Below are positions 22,560-33,836 of a stretch of 64,000 nucleotides of DNA, one piece after another. Origin of the DNA: Emydura subglobosa (lineage: Eukaryota; Chordata; Testudines; Chelidae); assembly GCA_007922225.1 (NCBI GenBank), contig ML679969.1, forward strand, positions 19,920,932 to 19,984,931, in the 5' to 3' direction. Under the pieces are notes generated by a model that saw only the letters and a program-made list of their open reading frames with translations, made no database searches and was not told where the DNA came from. A program made the position numbers and the translations under genes. Positions within the stretch are counted from its first letter, which is position 1, and every line of letters begins with the position of its first letter.

Positions 22560-23394
22560 ATGCCTCCTCTCTTCCAAAACTCCTCTCAGCTTCCCCTTCA
22601 CACCACAAAGTCCTGGGAAACACCCGGGCGATGCAGTGTGCCCTGAGCTCTGCAGACCCAAAGGGGATTCACTGGCAAGTCCCTTACTGAGGACATATGT
22701 GCTGGCCCCTTCTCATTGCAGCCAGAAGGCTGTGATCTTAGTTGATCACACCTGCTGTGGCATCCCCCAAACAGAGAGATGGGTTTGTAAGGCAGGCCAC
22801 ATCCAAACCATGTCAGTCTTCAACATAAACTACCTTAAACTTGCCCTAAACTTCCCCTGGCAGCCAACTAGCAACCATTACAGCAGGCTAATGTGCTTCC
22901 TGGGCGAACAATGCCAATGAGCAGGCGGCTGCATTCTACAGGAGCTTCGATTTGCAAGTGGCTATAAGATGCATCCCCATTAAGATGGCATTGCAATAAC
23001 CCGCCCTAATGGAGACCAGGTGAATCAGAGTGGTGAGGTCTCTGCATGGAAAAGGCAAACTGCTCTGATAAGATTCACTTGCAGGGATGTGGTTCCACCC
23101 CTAGATGGCACAGGGCTGCTCCAGCGATGAAAGAAGCCTGGGATGACAGACAAAGATGGAAGCTGGTAGGGGTGTTGCTGCTGTTCTTCCTCATCGATGC
23201 CTGTTGCTTAATAAGGCTCTGTCTACTGTGAATGTCATAGCGCTCTTGCCAAGCCCAGGCAATGAAGATCACTGTGAGCCAGGGCTGCTGCTGAGTAATC
23301 CAGGAGCAGCTGGAGCTCCAATGGGACGTTGAGTGTCAAAGAGCAGCACTTCCCTCCCAATCCTGGAACTGAGACCATCTTGGGCCACAGTCTG
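22560..23394. other. unassigned non-coding DNA
   Basis: No gene or repeat recognised. Confidence 0.4.
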
Positions 23395-23560
23395 CTGGAA
23401 CGTAGGAATGGACAGAGTGGATTATACCAGTGCCCCCAGCTGGCCCATTCTGCGCCAGTGCCCACAGCCAGCCCACAGTGGCCAGCATCACCTACTGTGA
23501 GGAAGGTGCAAGAAACTGCCTACTATTATGCAGTAAATAACCTTTGGTTTGTGGATGTGG
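23395..23560 (+). repeat. dispersed sauropsid repeat fragment
   Basis: The text AGGAATGGACAGAGTGGATT, then CAGTGGCCAGCATCACC and GAGGAAGGTGCAAGAAACTG, follows the order of a repeat common in turtle transcripts (GGATCAGACCAGTGG...CAGTGGCCAG...GGAAGGTGCAAGAAA), often found as part of CR1-like sequence. This is recognition by memory, not a search. Confidence 0.4.
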
Positions 23561-24969
23561 GGGGCAAGCCCTGCTCCTAAGCCAATCTCTGAACACAAAA
23601 TAAGCCCTGGAGGACTGGACACATGTTCAGTCTGCTGTGAGCTGCATCTCATTCAGAATACACTCATGTGGGCTTGTTGGGATCTGCTGGCTCCAGCAGA
23701 GAGGGGCTCAGACCCCCAACTGGGCTCTGTTAGGCTTCCGGGGCATGGTTTCTTCTTGACTGGGGACAAAGATAAGTGATGGAGTCTCCCAAATACCACT
23801 CACCTATGGAACCAACAATAGCATCACTCCCAGGCGCTGTGTAGATCTGTGCATTATGACTGCTCCTGGTCCTTTATTACCCACATTGATCTCCAGGAGA
23901 CACTTAATGCTGCTGTTTCAGTTATCATCACTGGACCTCTGAGTTAACACCTTGTTGAGATGGGCAGCGGAGTTCGGTCCTGTTTCAGGCTGCCTGCAGC
24001 CTCAGGCAGATGCCTCTGCTTCAGTTATATTTGGGTCATAAATGGAAGCTTTTCATTGCAGCCATCAGCTCTAGAGACTTGGAGGAGGAGAATGTACACT
24101 GCACCGCTGAGTAACCCCTGCCGCCTCCCAGTTGGAACTCTAGCAATAATGCACCCACAGGGGAATGTCATCCAAACTCTGGGCAGTTAGTGGTTGGCTC
24201 AGGCATTTAAAGCATGTGGGTTTATATCCTCCCGTATAGGAGGAGCTGGTAGCACTCCCTATAGTTCTGACTGTGGTTAAGGTTGCTTGACACTATTTCC
24301 AGTTGCTTTTATCTGTACCAAACTTTAACAGTTTTGAGTTGAAATTTTCCATGCTGGATATCTGCCTTTTGGAAATTACCAGCAAAAACCATTCAGCTGT
24401 TTCTGAGAACAGATTAGACAAAAATGCATTGATTTGCCCATGTTAAAAAAATTCTCACAACCGTCTTGTTGGGAAGTTCTTTCTCGCGCCTCTGTGCTTT
24501 GGAGCAAGAGCCCAAATCTTGGCAAGGACGTCGCAATCCAGTCTGCACTGAATGAAGCAAGGTCCCGTGGGGGAGTGGGGAAATTATAAATTATCATGTA
24601 ATTAAAGACTGCATCATATCATTTTGTATGTGAACAAGAGGCTGAATTAAGGCTGCACAGGCAACCTTCATTCGGCCATTTCTTAACTTTGGGTACTCAA
24701 CTTTGAAGTCTAAATATTCTTGAGCATAGCTTTTGTGCATGTGATGCATTTTATTCTAGCCAATGGGACTGTGGAGGGTTTCATTACTCATATCAATGCC
24801 TTGGATGTTTTGAATCCTACTAGACTCTTAGTCACAAATTTAACCGTTAAAATGCTAGAACCCCCATCATGTGACAGAGATATTGCCACTGGCCACACTG
24901 AAGCTGTTCATGGGATTGCGGTCAGAGACACAAGGCCCAGTTTCTCACTAGCATCCGCTATTAATATGG
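23561..24969. other. unassigned non-coding DNA
   Basis: No gene or repeat recognised. Confidence 0.4.
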
Positions 24970-25290
24970 CCAGTGTCAAGGGTTCAGAATCATGAGTCAA
25001 GGCTCCCAGGCCATGAGATTGACTTAAAACTCATGAAAATTTTAAAAAATATATTTTGGGCTTCTTTTCTTTGCCTCTTTTTCTGGTCTCTGAGCCTTTG
25101 GGTCACCCTCATTCACATTTCCACACTTTTCTCCAAAACCATGAGGACTAGAAAGTCACTTGTTTTTAAATAAAAGCTGAGATGCTCACCTAATCACATG
25201 AACCCAGATGCTGGGGCTTTATTGACAGCACCTAATATTGTGGGGCTCACAGTAAGACTGCAAGAGTTGACAACACTGTTATTACACAGT
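24970..25290. repeat. possible old DNA transposon remnant
   Basis: Left CAGTGTCAAGGGTTCAG and right end, reverse complemented, CAGTGTTGTCAACTCTTG make weak inverted ends. The interior has repeated CATGAG/CTCATG words. Tentative. Confidence 0.28.
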
Positions 25291-26299
25291 GTTGGAGCGA
25301 GTGCCCCTTTCTCTAACATAGTGAATTGACCCTTCTACAGCCCCAGCCGAGAAGGGTACCTGCCAGGGAGCTGGAGCTGGATGGAAGGCTTCAGGACAGT
25401 GGGGATCTCCACTACTTGCTGTGGCTGCACGTGGGGCCATAAAAGTCCTTTGACTGGCCAGGGGAAAATTGCCAGACTTATTTTAGCAAAATCATCTCAA
25501 ATGTGCTCCAGTTCAGTGCTCCACTTTGGAATGCTACTCGAGGACAGCACAGGACAGCCTGGGGACATCAGCATGAGAAAAGCTTAGGGACATTAAAAAT
25601 GTTGCCCAGAAGCACCAGTCCTGGAATATTTTGAGATTACCAGTGAGTCTAAGATCTCACCTGCTGCTAACGTGGGCCAGGGAATTGCCGAGTGGCATGT
25701 GCTCCCCAAACACCGACGAACCACTCAGAAAAATGCTCAGAACAAAAACTGGCAGAAGTTTAATGCAAAACTCAGCTGAGGGCAGAGACTCAGCATATAA
25801 TGTGGGAAGTCATGTTGCAGTTAAGAAAAGAGGACTTGCTTTGGAAGACGAATATCAGCCATCCACACACAATGACCAGCCCAGAGAAGTTGATGTTTCA
25901 TAATCTTCACCTCAACACTGTTGATGTTAGCTGCAGGCAGACGCTGGCATTGGTGTGATGGTTTTGCCATCTGATACAGAGAATCTTCCTAAAGCAATGC
26001 TGCTGGTGCTGTTACCCTGGATTTGAAGAGTGTATTGCCCCAGAAGTTGATCAAGCTAACAGCAGCGGTATTGTGTGCATTTAGTCAGCATGAATTAATA
26101 AAATAGAACACCACATAGGTAAGGTTTAAGTTGAATAAGCAGGGCTTCTAGAGGCAAGGTAAGTGCAGGCTGTCAGCAGTTTCTGTTAATCAGAATGGGA
26201 AGAGGGGGAAGAAGAGTCAACAATTTGATATTGAAAGGAAGCGAGTGGACAGGAACCATGAAGTTAGGTGCCTCCAATACAGAAGCTTATTATGGCTAA
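25291..26299. other. unassigned non-coding DNA
   Basis: No gene recognised. Part of this stretch might belong to the U3 region of the retroviral LTR proposed next. Confidence 0.35.
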
Positions 26300-26660
26300 G
26301 ATAGTTAGAACTGTGTTGTGAATAAGTACTTAGTTATTAAAGTTAGGAGAGGTGATGAGCCAGTAGGGGCATGATGACCTATGTGTTTTGTGATAGTTAA
26401 TATAAAAGGACTAGAAAATAGAGTATACTTTGGAGCAGTTCTCTGAAGCTATCGAGAGAGATTTTTCCTGGCACCTTCACTCCCCAGTGGGGAAGCGTCC
26501 GGCCAACAATGACCTGCTGCAAATTACTCAATACCATCCCAGATTCTAGGTAATTATCTGGGATGCTCTAAACCTATTCCTTATGTCTATGTGTTCTTAA
26601 AACTAATAAATACTAATTTTAGATAAGAACACACTTGCTTGTATTAATCTTTATCAGATG
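26300..26660 (+). promoter_or_regulatory. possible 5' LTR R/U5 region of the retrovirus
   Basis: A TATA-like TATAAAAGG at 26401 is followed about 200 bases later by an AATAAA-type signal in CTAATAAATACT (26604 region) and a candidate end at TTATCA (26656 area). The spacing suits promoter and polyadenylation signals of an LTR. No second copy exists in the window to confirm it, and no tRNA-complementary primer site was found downstream. Confidence 0.35.
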
Positions 26661-26881
26661 GAAATGCAGTGTTCCCACTGATTTATTCCTGAAGCCGTCT
26701 GGAGTAAAATAGTTAAGTTACCATTGCTTTTTTCCTGAAAACCCTGGGTAATGGATTTGGTGAGACAGCCAGGAGTGGTGGAGAGGAGGAAACAATTAAT
26801 ACAAAGTGTTTGTTTGTTTGTTTTCAGTAGGGATGGGGACAGTGAAGCAGGGTAGCAACTTGTAATTTTCCATGTCATAGT

Positions 26882-27307
26882 ATGTTAATTGATTTACGGT
26901 CACATTCCATTATTGATTTATGGGCTCAGGCTCATAGTTTGGTTGAGTACAAAACTTTGTCAGAAGGAAAGGGAACATTTGAAAAGAAAGAAAAGCTGGA
27001 AATGGTTTTGGGTAACAGCTTGGCAGATTTCATGCAGGAGCATGATAAGGGTTTTTGGAAGTCTGGGAGCTTTACCAGTCCTGGACCGTTCCTGCAGCTA
27101 CTTAAGCAGATGGAAGAGATAAGGCAGTTAAAGGCAGAAAATGAGTTAATGAAAGAAAATTGAGAAAGACAAAGAAATATCCAGCCTGATGGCAGCTCAG
27201 ATAGTGGCATTGCAGAAGCAGAGTGTGATAGTGTGCAAGAGAGTAACAGGCTGGAGCAGGCAGTGTCTGGATTGAAACAGCAGATAGTGGGGAGTGAAGA
27301 TATTATA
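26882..27307 (+). pseudogene. retroviral gag-like segment 1
   Basis: The frame 26882-27163 is rich in Lys/Glu/Leu and ends in a coiled-coil-like stretch (EEIRQLKAENELMKEN); the frame continues past a stop at 27163 with more heptad-like sequence to about 27307, where an antisense CR1 tail interrupts. Position upstream of protease and pol suggests gag (matrix or N-terminal coiled coil). I recognise no capsid motif, so the assignment is by position and composition. Confidence 0.45.
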
Positions 27308-27495
27308 GACTCATAGACTATAAAGTCAGAAGGGACCATTATGATCATCTAATCTGACCTCCTGCACAACGCAGGCCACAGAACTTCACCCACCCACTCC
27401 TGTAACAGACCTCTGATCTATGACTGAGTTATTGAAGTCCTCAAATAATTATTTAAAGACTTCAAGGTATACAGAATCCACCAGCAAGTGACTGA
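27308..27495 (-). mobile_element. CR1 LINE fragment inserted in gag-like sequence
   Basis: The + strand reads TAGACTCATAGACTATAAAG, GTCAGAAGGGACCATTATGA, TCATCTAATCTGACCTCCTG and onward to AGAATCCACCAGCAAG, the reverse complement of a CR1 subfamily 3' end. About 190 bp remain. Confidence 0.88.
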
Positions 27496-27501
27496 TGCCT
27501 C

Positions 27502-28060
27502 ATGCTGCAGAGGAAGGTGAAAAATATTGTTAGAGCCTTACCAAAAGATTTCCAGGATAAGACCCAGGCAGATCATAGAGAATGTAAGAGACTAAGTTGT
27601 GCTCTCAGAACCATGTTGACAGAGCAGAAGGGAATAGTGGCAGCAATTTGTGGAAGTCATAGCCTAAGAAGAGGAAGCAAGTCAGAGGAAGATCTCTACT
27701 TGCATCCTTCTCATTAAGAGAATGAGAGGGATGGTTCCCACGAGCTTCCTTTTCCTTGGACTCTTTTGGGCAGTTCCCATATGGTCTTTTGCTTGAAACA
27801 CGGGAAGAGCTGAAGGCGCTCTTACTCATAGCCTTGACGGTCAGGCAGATTGGTCCCCAAGGGGGTAACCAAGGAGGGGAACAGGTAGAGGTCAAGTTCT
27901 TCACCCCTGACCAGGTTAGAGCCACCAGTGAAATTGGTTGGTTCTTTAACCCGGAGCACAGCCTTGGGATGGCTGGCAAGGCTAGCTGGCATCCCTGGTC
28001 TCTTTCAGTGGATGTGGCAGCAACCCTCACTCTCCTCTCAGAGCCAAGATAGGGGCTCGG
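27502..28060 (+). pseudogene. retroviral gag-like segment 2
   Basis: Two + strand frames (27502-27717 and 27756-28052) lie between the CR1 insert and the solo LTR. The first is basic (RKVKNIVRALPKDFQDKTQ), the second includes FTPDQVRATSEIGWFFNPEH. Neither has a motif I can name; placement between the upstream gag-like part and protease suggests capsid-region remnants. No CCHC zinc knuckle was seen. Confidence 0.35.
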
Positions 28061-28607
28061 GTGTGAGTTCCCAGATGCTTTGGCCCACGGAGCCCCACTT
28101 CTAGATATGTTGTTGCTTTCTGTACTTTTCTTGGCTTAAGTTTTTCTTTCTTCCTATGTTGTTTTCCACTTCTTCTTTTACTCCTCCTCTCTCCCCCTCT
28201 CTCCTCTTCTTCTCTCACTCCCTCCTTTCATTCCCGCCATCTGCTGATTCCCCCCCATTTCCTCCGCCACTTTTTTTCTTTTGCATGCACTTTTTATTTT
28301 GAAAGTTAAGGGTTAAAGCCACAGTTGGCTTTACTTAAGTACAAGTTTTTACTGTCTTTGAAGATATGGTTGCCAGGCAATGGAGAATGCTGCTTCTGTT
28401 TGCCACCTGAACAGTATTTTGAGAAAAGCAGTGAATGAACAAAAGAAGAATCAGGCTCAAAGACTGAAAAGTTTGTCAGCATAAAGTAATCTTGTTTAAA
28501 GCAATAGCCTCTCCAGATAATATTTTAAAGAAAGTGGAGTAAAGACGGGAGAAGGGAGACTGAATCCCTAATTCCTGATGGGTGGAAATCTGAAGACAGC
28601 TTATAAG
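28061..28607. other. retroviral gag/protease interval, no gene recognised
   Basis: Pyrimidine-rich tracts (28180-28275) and unassigned sequence. It probably belongs to the retrovirus because retroviral sequence lies on both sides. Confidence 0.35.
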
Positions 28608-29764
28608 TGTAATCGGGGGAATGGTCCCGCTATTGTGGGGAACTTTCCTTGCTTGTACACTACCCCGGTGGAGTTGGCTAGCAAAAGGATCTGAGTCCCT
28701 GCTCCCACTCTCTTTACCCAGAGGCCCACCTGACCTCAAGGGCTCCCCTCCCACTCTCCTGTGTGGTGGGGTCCCTGTAACCGCTACAAGGCTGTGCCCA
28801 GGATTCCTGGGGCTCAATCCCCAATCTTGCCATGGTCCCTTATGGCAGGGGCTAGGGTGTCCCCACTTCGGGGTACTAACTCTGCACTGGGCGCTTCCCT
28901 GACCCCACTGGTCATTGCATACAGTGCAAAGCAATACAATTTATTACACAAACAGCAATCAAAAATCAAATAAAAAATAAGAAAAGCAGAGAAAGGTTAA
29001 AGGAAACACCCAACACTGCCCCCTGGCATGGGGCACCACTAACAGTGTTTCCGGGGTGTCAGGAAGGTTCACAGTCTGTGTCACATGTTGCAGGCTCACT
29101 GTCCTATGCTGCAGAGATCCAGAGAGTCAGACACTTTCTCTGGGAGTGGCCACACACTCCCAGGGTCCCCCTCGCTCTCGCCAGGTGCTCACCGCACCCG
29201 GCTCCAGATGGCTCCTGCCACAGCTCCTGCTCTGCTCTGCTTAGCTTGGTTCTCTGGGATGTCCCACTGGCTCTACTGCTGTGGGCCAGCTCAGCTCAGC
29301 TCAGCTCCCTGGGCTTCTTCTCTGGTCTCTGCACCCAGCTCCAGATGGCTCCAGCCCCAGCTCCTGCTTCGCTCTGCTTCAGTGCAGCTGTGCTCGGCTC
29401 GGCTCGGCTCGGCTCGGCTCTCTGGGATGCCCCTCTGGTTCTGCTGCTGGGGGTCAGCTCAGCTCAGCTCAGCTCAGCTTTCTGTGCTCCTCTTTTGGCC
29501 TCCCAGCTGCTGGCTGCTTTGTCTTCAGCTCAGCTCAGCCCTGCTCTGCCCAGGCAGATAGCTCCAGCTCACATGGAGGGCTGGGCTCCCCCCACCCTCC
29601 TGGCTCCCTCATTGGCCTACCCGCCCTGTCAATCAGGCTGACCTGAGTTGGCTTCTCTCCATTGGCCCTGGTGGCTGTGTCTGTTTCAGGGTCCTGCTTC
29701 CTCAAGAGATGCCAACCCAAAAAGACCCACTAAGTTTCAGTAAGGGGCTAATAGACCCCTTACA
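28608..29764 (-). mobile_element. solo LTR, 1157 bp, with 4-bp target duplication
   Basis: The element starts TGTAATCGGG and ends CCCCTTACA, and TAAG stands on both sides (28604-28607 and 29765-29768). Read on the minus strand it has an AATAAATTGT polyadenylation signal near 28938-28950. A 4-bp duplication fits gammaretrovirus-like integration. It carries tandem pentamers of AGCTC/GGCTC type on +. The long + strand ORFs inside (29045-29641, 29085-29561) are products of this repeat-rich LTR, not genes. Confidence 0.8.
29285..29545. repeat. pentamer tandem repeats (AGCTC and GGCTC) inside the LTR
   Basis: Short arrays of AGCTC occur at about 29287-29307, 29456-29480 and 29527-29538, and of GGCTC at about 29396-29420. 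On the minus strand the units read GAGCT and GAGCC. Confidence 0.85.
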
Positions 29765-29769
29765 TAAGG

Positions 29770-30195
29770 CTTGTCCACCCTGGACTTTTTGTTAAAGCTG
29801 GATGAGCAGGAAGGGAAAACGCAGAGCGTGCCACTACTGCTGCTGCCAATTGCCTCCCTGTAGGGAGGCTGGGTACCCCCAGATCCCTCAATAATGGCAC
29901 ACTTGAACACCGATGGGTGGGGGAAGTTCATGGTTTATGTGGAATGTGAATTTTTTTGTTAGATACAGCTATTCCCTGATTAGTCCCAAGAATAAGAACC
30001 TGTTTGGCTTTCTAGCTAGAGCTACGACCTTACAAGGATGTAATAAGGCACAGAGTGTTGTTTCCTTTTGCAGAAATATTTTGCATATAGCTTTGGAAGG
30101 AAAAGGGATCCTGGGAATTGATGTTTTAAGAGAATTAAAAGTGTTAGTTGATTTTGCGAACAGGGTTCTATGGGAAATGCCTCCTGGCACATCCT
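29770..30195 (+). pseudogene. retroviral protease-like segment
   Basis: The + frame (29913-30269) contains GKGILGIDVLRELKVLVDF about residues 67-85. An ILGxDxL...V.VDF block is the C-terminal signature of retroviral aspartic proteases. The catalytic Asp-Ser/Thr-Gly motif upstream was not found, and stops occur near 29870-29990. It directly precedes the RT remnant, as expected for pro-pol. Confidence 0.6.
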
Positions 30196-30199
30196 GGAA

Positions 30200-30270
30200 A
30201 CCAGGGGGTTGGACTAGATACCTCCCGAGGTCCCTTCCAACCCTAATCTGTGATTCTATAATTCTATGAA
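30200..30270 (+). mobile_element. CR1 LINE 3' tail, very short copy
   Basis: About 70 bases: GGGGGTTGGACTAGATACC, CGAGGTCCCTTCCAACCC and a TTCTATAATTCTATGA tail, inserted between protease- and RT-like sequence. Confidence 0.9.
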
Positions 30271-30599
30271 CCAGTGGAGATTTCAGCAAGCTACCAGCTA
30301 GCAGCCCTTAAGGCATCTGAAGAGCTGGAGTGGACCACGTGAGCTCCAGAAGTTTCAGAAATTGCAGAGAAACACCAGGAAGTATGGGCCAAAAATAAAA
30401 GAGAATGCGGTAAAATTGAGGCAGAAATCTTAATTACGAGCCCAAATCCTCCACCCCAGAAGCAGTACAGGGATCCAAGGGAGGCAGAAGCCAATCTGAA
30501 AGAAACAATTGATGGGCTCTAGAGCGAAGGGGAACAATCAAGCCCCAATAACGCTGCCCACTGGCCAGTCCTTAAAACTGACTTCGAGACTGGTAGTAG

Positions 30600-31110
30600 A
30601 TTTTTGCGCCTTAATTGGGTGGCTTCACTGATGGCCTCCATGAGCGAGGGAGGCAGTGGTTTTCCATTTTGGATTTGGCCAATGATTTTTTTGCTATCCC
30701 TTTATTTCGGGTCAGCAATTGCAAATTTGTTTTTACCTTTCAAGGGACACAGTTGTGTGCTGCCAGAGTCCCTATTGGCTGGAACAATGCCCCATCATCT
30801 GTCATGCTCATATAGTCAGGATATGGGACTGGATATCTGAAAGAAATAGTGTGATTTTTTATGTGAATGACACCCTGATTTGCACTCAGACTAGGGAAGA
30901 GAATTTGGAAGTATTGATTCAAGAATCTGCATTTAAGGTAAACCCAAAGAAAGCCAAGTTGTGCTGCAAACAAGCAAATTATTTCAGAGTGATTTTTGAA
31001 CAGGAAGAGGGCTCCCCCGATCAAGAGAGCATCGAGCTGATTTTTAAACTTTTAGCTCCCACTGATGTAACTGCTCTTAGATCCTTTCTGGGAATGGCTA
31101 ATTGTGCCTG
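30600..31110 (+). pseudogene. retroviral reverse transcriptase remnant
   Basis: Frame 30615-30815 contains FSILDLANDFFAIPLF, the first conserved RT aspartate region, followed by the FTFQG and PIGWNNAPS blocks. After a frameshift, 30719-31111 contains YVND (about residue 49) where RT active sites have YVDD or similar, so one catalytic aspartate is replaced by asparagine. It then runs into LRSFLGMANC, the thumb/connection start. The reading frame breaks around 30800 and 31110. The protein cannot be active as it stands. Confidence 0.88.
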
Positions 31111-31480
31111 AGATTTTACTGAGGGATTTTTAGAGAAAGCATCCCCGCTGCAGGAATTGTTAAAGAAGGGAGCTGGGTGGGACAACCATTTGTGTTACAG
31201 CTGGCAAATACAGATGGGGGCTTGGGAGCCGTGTGGAGTCAGAGCCATGGAACATGGAACTTTGCCCTGTGGCTTATGCCTCCAAGATTGTAAGTGAAGT
31301 AAGAGAGGATTCGTCTCCTGTGTAAAGGAGATTTTGATACTAGTTTGGGCTTTGCAGCAGTGGGAATACCTGGTGGGATTGTCCCCGATGTTATTAAAGT
31401 CTGTCCATTCTCCTGTGAATTGTGTGTTCACTGGCAAAATTAACAATTGCCCCAAACTAGCGAAGTACACCCTAGCTTTA
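31111..31480 (+). pseudogene. retroviral connection/RNase H remnant
   Basis: A discontinuous + strand frame follows the RT thumb and holds ASPLQELLKKGAGW near 31138-31180 and an ANTDGGLGAVWSQS-like stretch near 31205-31245, where the usual D.S..GLGAVL.Q motif of this region would be. Multiple stops follow, and no intact RNase H catalytic set is visible. Confidence 0.6.
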
Positions 31481-31681
31481 TAAAATAAAAACATGAATAT
31501 GAAAAAGATTCCAGTATTGTCCCTGGTACTCTATGGTCTCATGACAGAGGGAGAGGAGCATGAGTGTCCCTTACCAGAGCTAGTATCCCTAGAGCCTCAC
31601 CCTGTGAGATAGGGCTGTGTTAAGTGAAATACAGGACAAGGGAATGTTATATGGTTTGTAGATAGATCCTGTTATTATGAA

Positions 31682-31712
31682 AAGGAGAAGAAGAAGAAGA
31701 AGAAGAAGAAGT
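31682..31712. repeat. (GAA)n microsatellite within pol
   Basis: About eight to nine GAA/AAG units between RNase H-like and integrase-like sequence; probably expanded after integration. Confidence 0.9.
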
Positions 31713-31716
31713 CTGG

Positions 31717-31980
31717 GTGATACCCAAAGCATTAAGAACAGAAATAATTTCCCTAGCCCATAAGGAGGGGCATTTGAGAGTAAAGAAAATCTTAGCTAGA
31801 TTGCAAGTTGCTAGCTGGTGGCCAACCATGAGCAGAGATGTGGAACAGTTTGTAAATAATTGTTTGCCATGTGCAGCCAGTAATGTTGATTCTAAAGTAA
31901 TCAAAGAGCCCCTGAAACATCACCTGATAATCTGCAACCATGGGTCCTTGCAGACCAGTGGATGCAACAGCTGTTAAAAG
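31717..31980 (+). pseudogene. retroviral integrase, zinc-binding domain remnant
   Basis: The frame contains LAHKEGHLRVKKILARL, WWPTMSRDVEQFVNNC and LPCAA, matching the H-x3-H...C-x2-C zinc-binding N-terminal domain of retroviral integrase (His/His, then Cys-Leu-Pro-Cys). The catalytic DDE core that should follow is missing: about 60 bases later the C-terminal domain starts. Confidence 0.88.
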
Positions 31981-32035
31981 TAGTTGCTAGTACTTATAGA
32001 CAGGTTGTGTGAACCTAGGAGCCAATGCTTGAAAA

Positions 32036-32224
32036 ATGGATCAGAGAATGAGTCCAATCTTGAATCCCCAGGAGTGGCAGATAGGGGATATGGTTAAGTA
32101 CCAACTGATTAAAGAGAAATCACACCCTCTCAATCCAGTCTGGGCAGAACCTTTGAGAATTTGCAATAAAGCCAGTCCAATTGTTTATCTGCTAGAAATT
32201 CAGTCAAAGAAGAAACCACATTGA
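32036..32224 (+). pseudogene. retroviral integrase, C-terminal domain remnant
   Basis: The frame includes WQIGDMVKYQLIKEKSHPL, then NPVWAEPLRI and SPIVYLLEI, the pattern of the SH3-like DNA-binding C-terminal domain of retroviral integrases (GD.V.......S.L.P.W.GP). It ends at a stop at 32222-32224. The gap between this and the zinc-binding domain means the catalytic core was deleted. Confidence 0.8.
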
Positions 32225-32487
32225 AATGGTTTCGCTCCTCATAGCTGAAACACTGGAAAGGGAATAGCCCTAACCAATCTTAAATAAACTAAGATTATTG
32301 TACATGCTGGACCCCAAGAGGGCGCTTGGAGCATAGGAAAAAGTTCAAGAGCCCACTCCCGAGAAGGAGGGGAAAAATTTAGACCCAGCTGGGTCTAAAT
32401 ACAAGTAAATGTATATTCCCACTATATAGGGAGGGGGAAAGTTTTGTTTTGTTTTGTGTTACAGACCATTAATTACGTGCATGCTGG

Positions 32488-32680
32488 AAGATGCTGGAGA
32501 TGACGCATTCCCGTGTGCTGTTTTTGCTGGTGTTTGAATTGCAGATCTGCTCCTTTGGCGGTGTAAATTCAGAACCTGTTGTATTCAAGTGTAAGCAGGG
32601 TCTGAATGAACTCTCCCTTGCTGAACTAGCTGGTGGGGCAGGGGGCAAAAGGCTTCAGGACCAGACTGTATTTGCATGAG
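32488..32680 (+). pseudogene. env-like N-terminal segment with signal peptide
   Basis: The frame from ATG 32491 has a short polar start, then a hydrophobic core (VLLFLLVFELQI-like, residues about 9-20) typical of a signal peptide. It follows the integrase by about 260 bases, where env should begin. It ends at a stop near 32679 and the following sequence looks unrelated. Confidence 0.45.
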
Positions 32681-32689
32681 CACACCCGC

Positions 32690-33836
32690 CCTGCCTAGTG
32701 GCTCAGCACGATGGGACTGCTTTGCCCAAATGATCATTCTGGCTGGTATTGGATCCCAGATCACTCTAGCATTAATCACAGGGGTAATGAAATGTTATTC
32801 CCCTTATTATATGAGCAAAGGGCAGCAGAACTGTGCTTAGGCTGGTCTGATGGAAGAGTGGCTGTCCTCTGAACAGAACTGGCTAAGTCAGGGGATCGGA
32901 TGCCAGAGCCCTGTGAAAGTTGATGGGGTGGGGACAGATATTCCTGCCTGGCAGTGGGGGCTCTGCCTTAGAACCCCAGGAAGGGTTTAATCTCTCCCTC
33001 CCACTGTTCAAAGATAGAGCTTATTAAGATCCCATTAGGAGTCTTTGGTTTTGTTAAGTGCTTGCTAGAGCTGATCTCCTCTACTGTGGGCAGTGCTCCT
33101 GCCCACTTCAGCACCGAGACTTCTCCACTGCAAACTGACAGTCACTGAGAGTTGGAATCAGTGAGAGCTGGTGGAACTTTGAGAGACTGATGCGCGGAGG
33201 TCGTAATAGAAGCAGGTGGTGGCAGAGCAGCTGGCAGGATGGCTAGTGGAGTGGTTGGCAGGGTGGCTGGAGGAGCTTGCTCAGCTAACGGGGTGGCCAG
33301 CAGAGCAGCAAGCAGTGCGGCCAGCAGGCCATCAGGGCAAGCAAGCCTGATTTCTTGTCCCCCCAGCCCTGCTGCCCCCACAGGGTGGGAGGGGAATTCA
33401 CTCAGTTGCACCTCCAAGCTCTAGGTCATCCCTGACCAGGGACAACAGCTGTGAGTGGAGGTGTGGGGAAGCAAGAAGGGAGAGGCAAATGACGCTGCCT
33501 AATGTACTTGGGTACATTGGGTGGGAAGCTTGCTCATGGCTTTTGTGGGTTTTGTGAATCCTGCTTGCACTGTTTCCCAAGCTAGTGCTGAGTTACCGCC
33601 TTCCTTTAATTATTAAACGGTCTTTCTACACTCAGACTCTGTGCTTGCGAAAGGGGAAGCGTCGTCTTTTGGAGGCGCCTAGGGGGTGGCATGTAACTTC
33701 CCAGGTGACTGGGTGGGAGCTTGAGCTGGTTCTGTTGTATTGTTGGAAAGGAACCTCTAGGTATTGAACCCGGCCCTGATTGCTGCCAGATCCACCTGAC
33801 AGAAGGGTTACACAAGGCATGGGAAGACTTCCCAAG
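32690..33836 (+). repeat. LTR-like insertion, borders uncertain
   Basis: About 1.1 kb separates env-like segments and has different composition, with CAGCAGAGC/GGTGGC-type repeats (33230-33330), an ATTAAA-type signal near 33612-33620 (AATTATTAAACGG), and a possible end at GGGTTACA (33805-33812). The order resembles an LTR, but I found no target duplication. It abuts the next LTR. Confidence 0.35.

Noticed and set aside
26740..26790. possible primer-binding site near TGGATTTGGTGAGACAGCC
   Set aside because: It does not match the 3' end of any tRNA I can recall, so it was not annotated.
29045..29641. 198-codon + strand ORF and two overlapping ones
   Set aside because: They lie within a solo LTR and read through AGCTC/GGCTC pentamer arrays; three frames are open at once.
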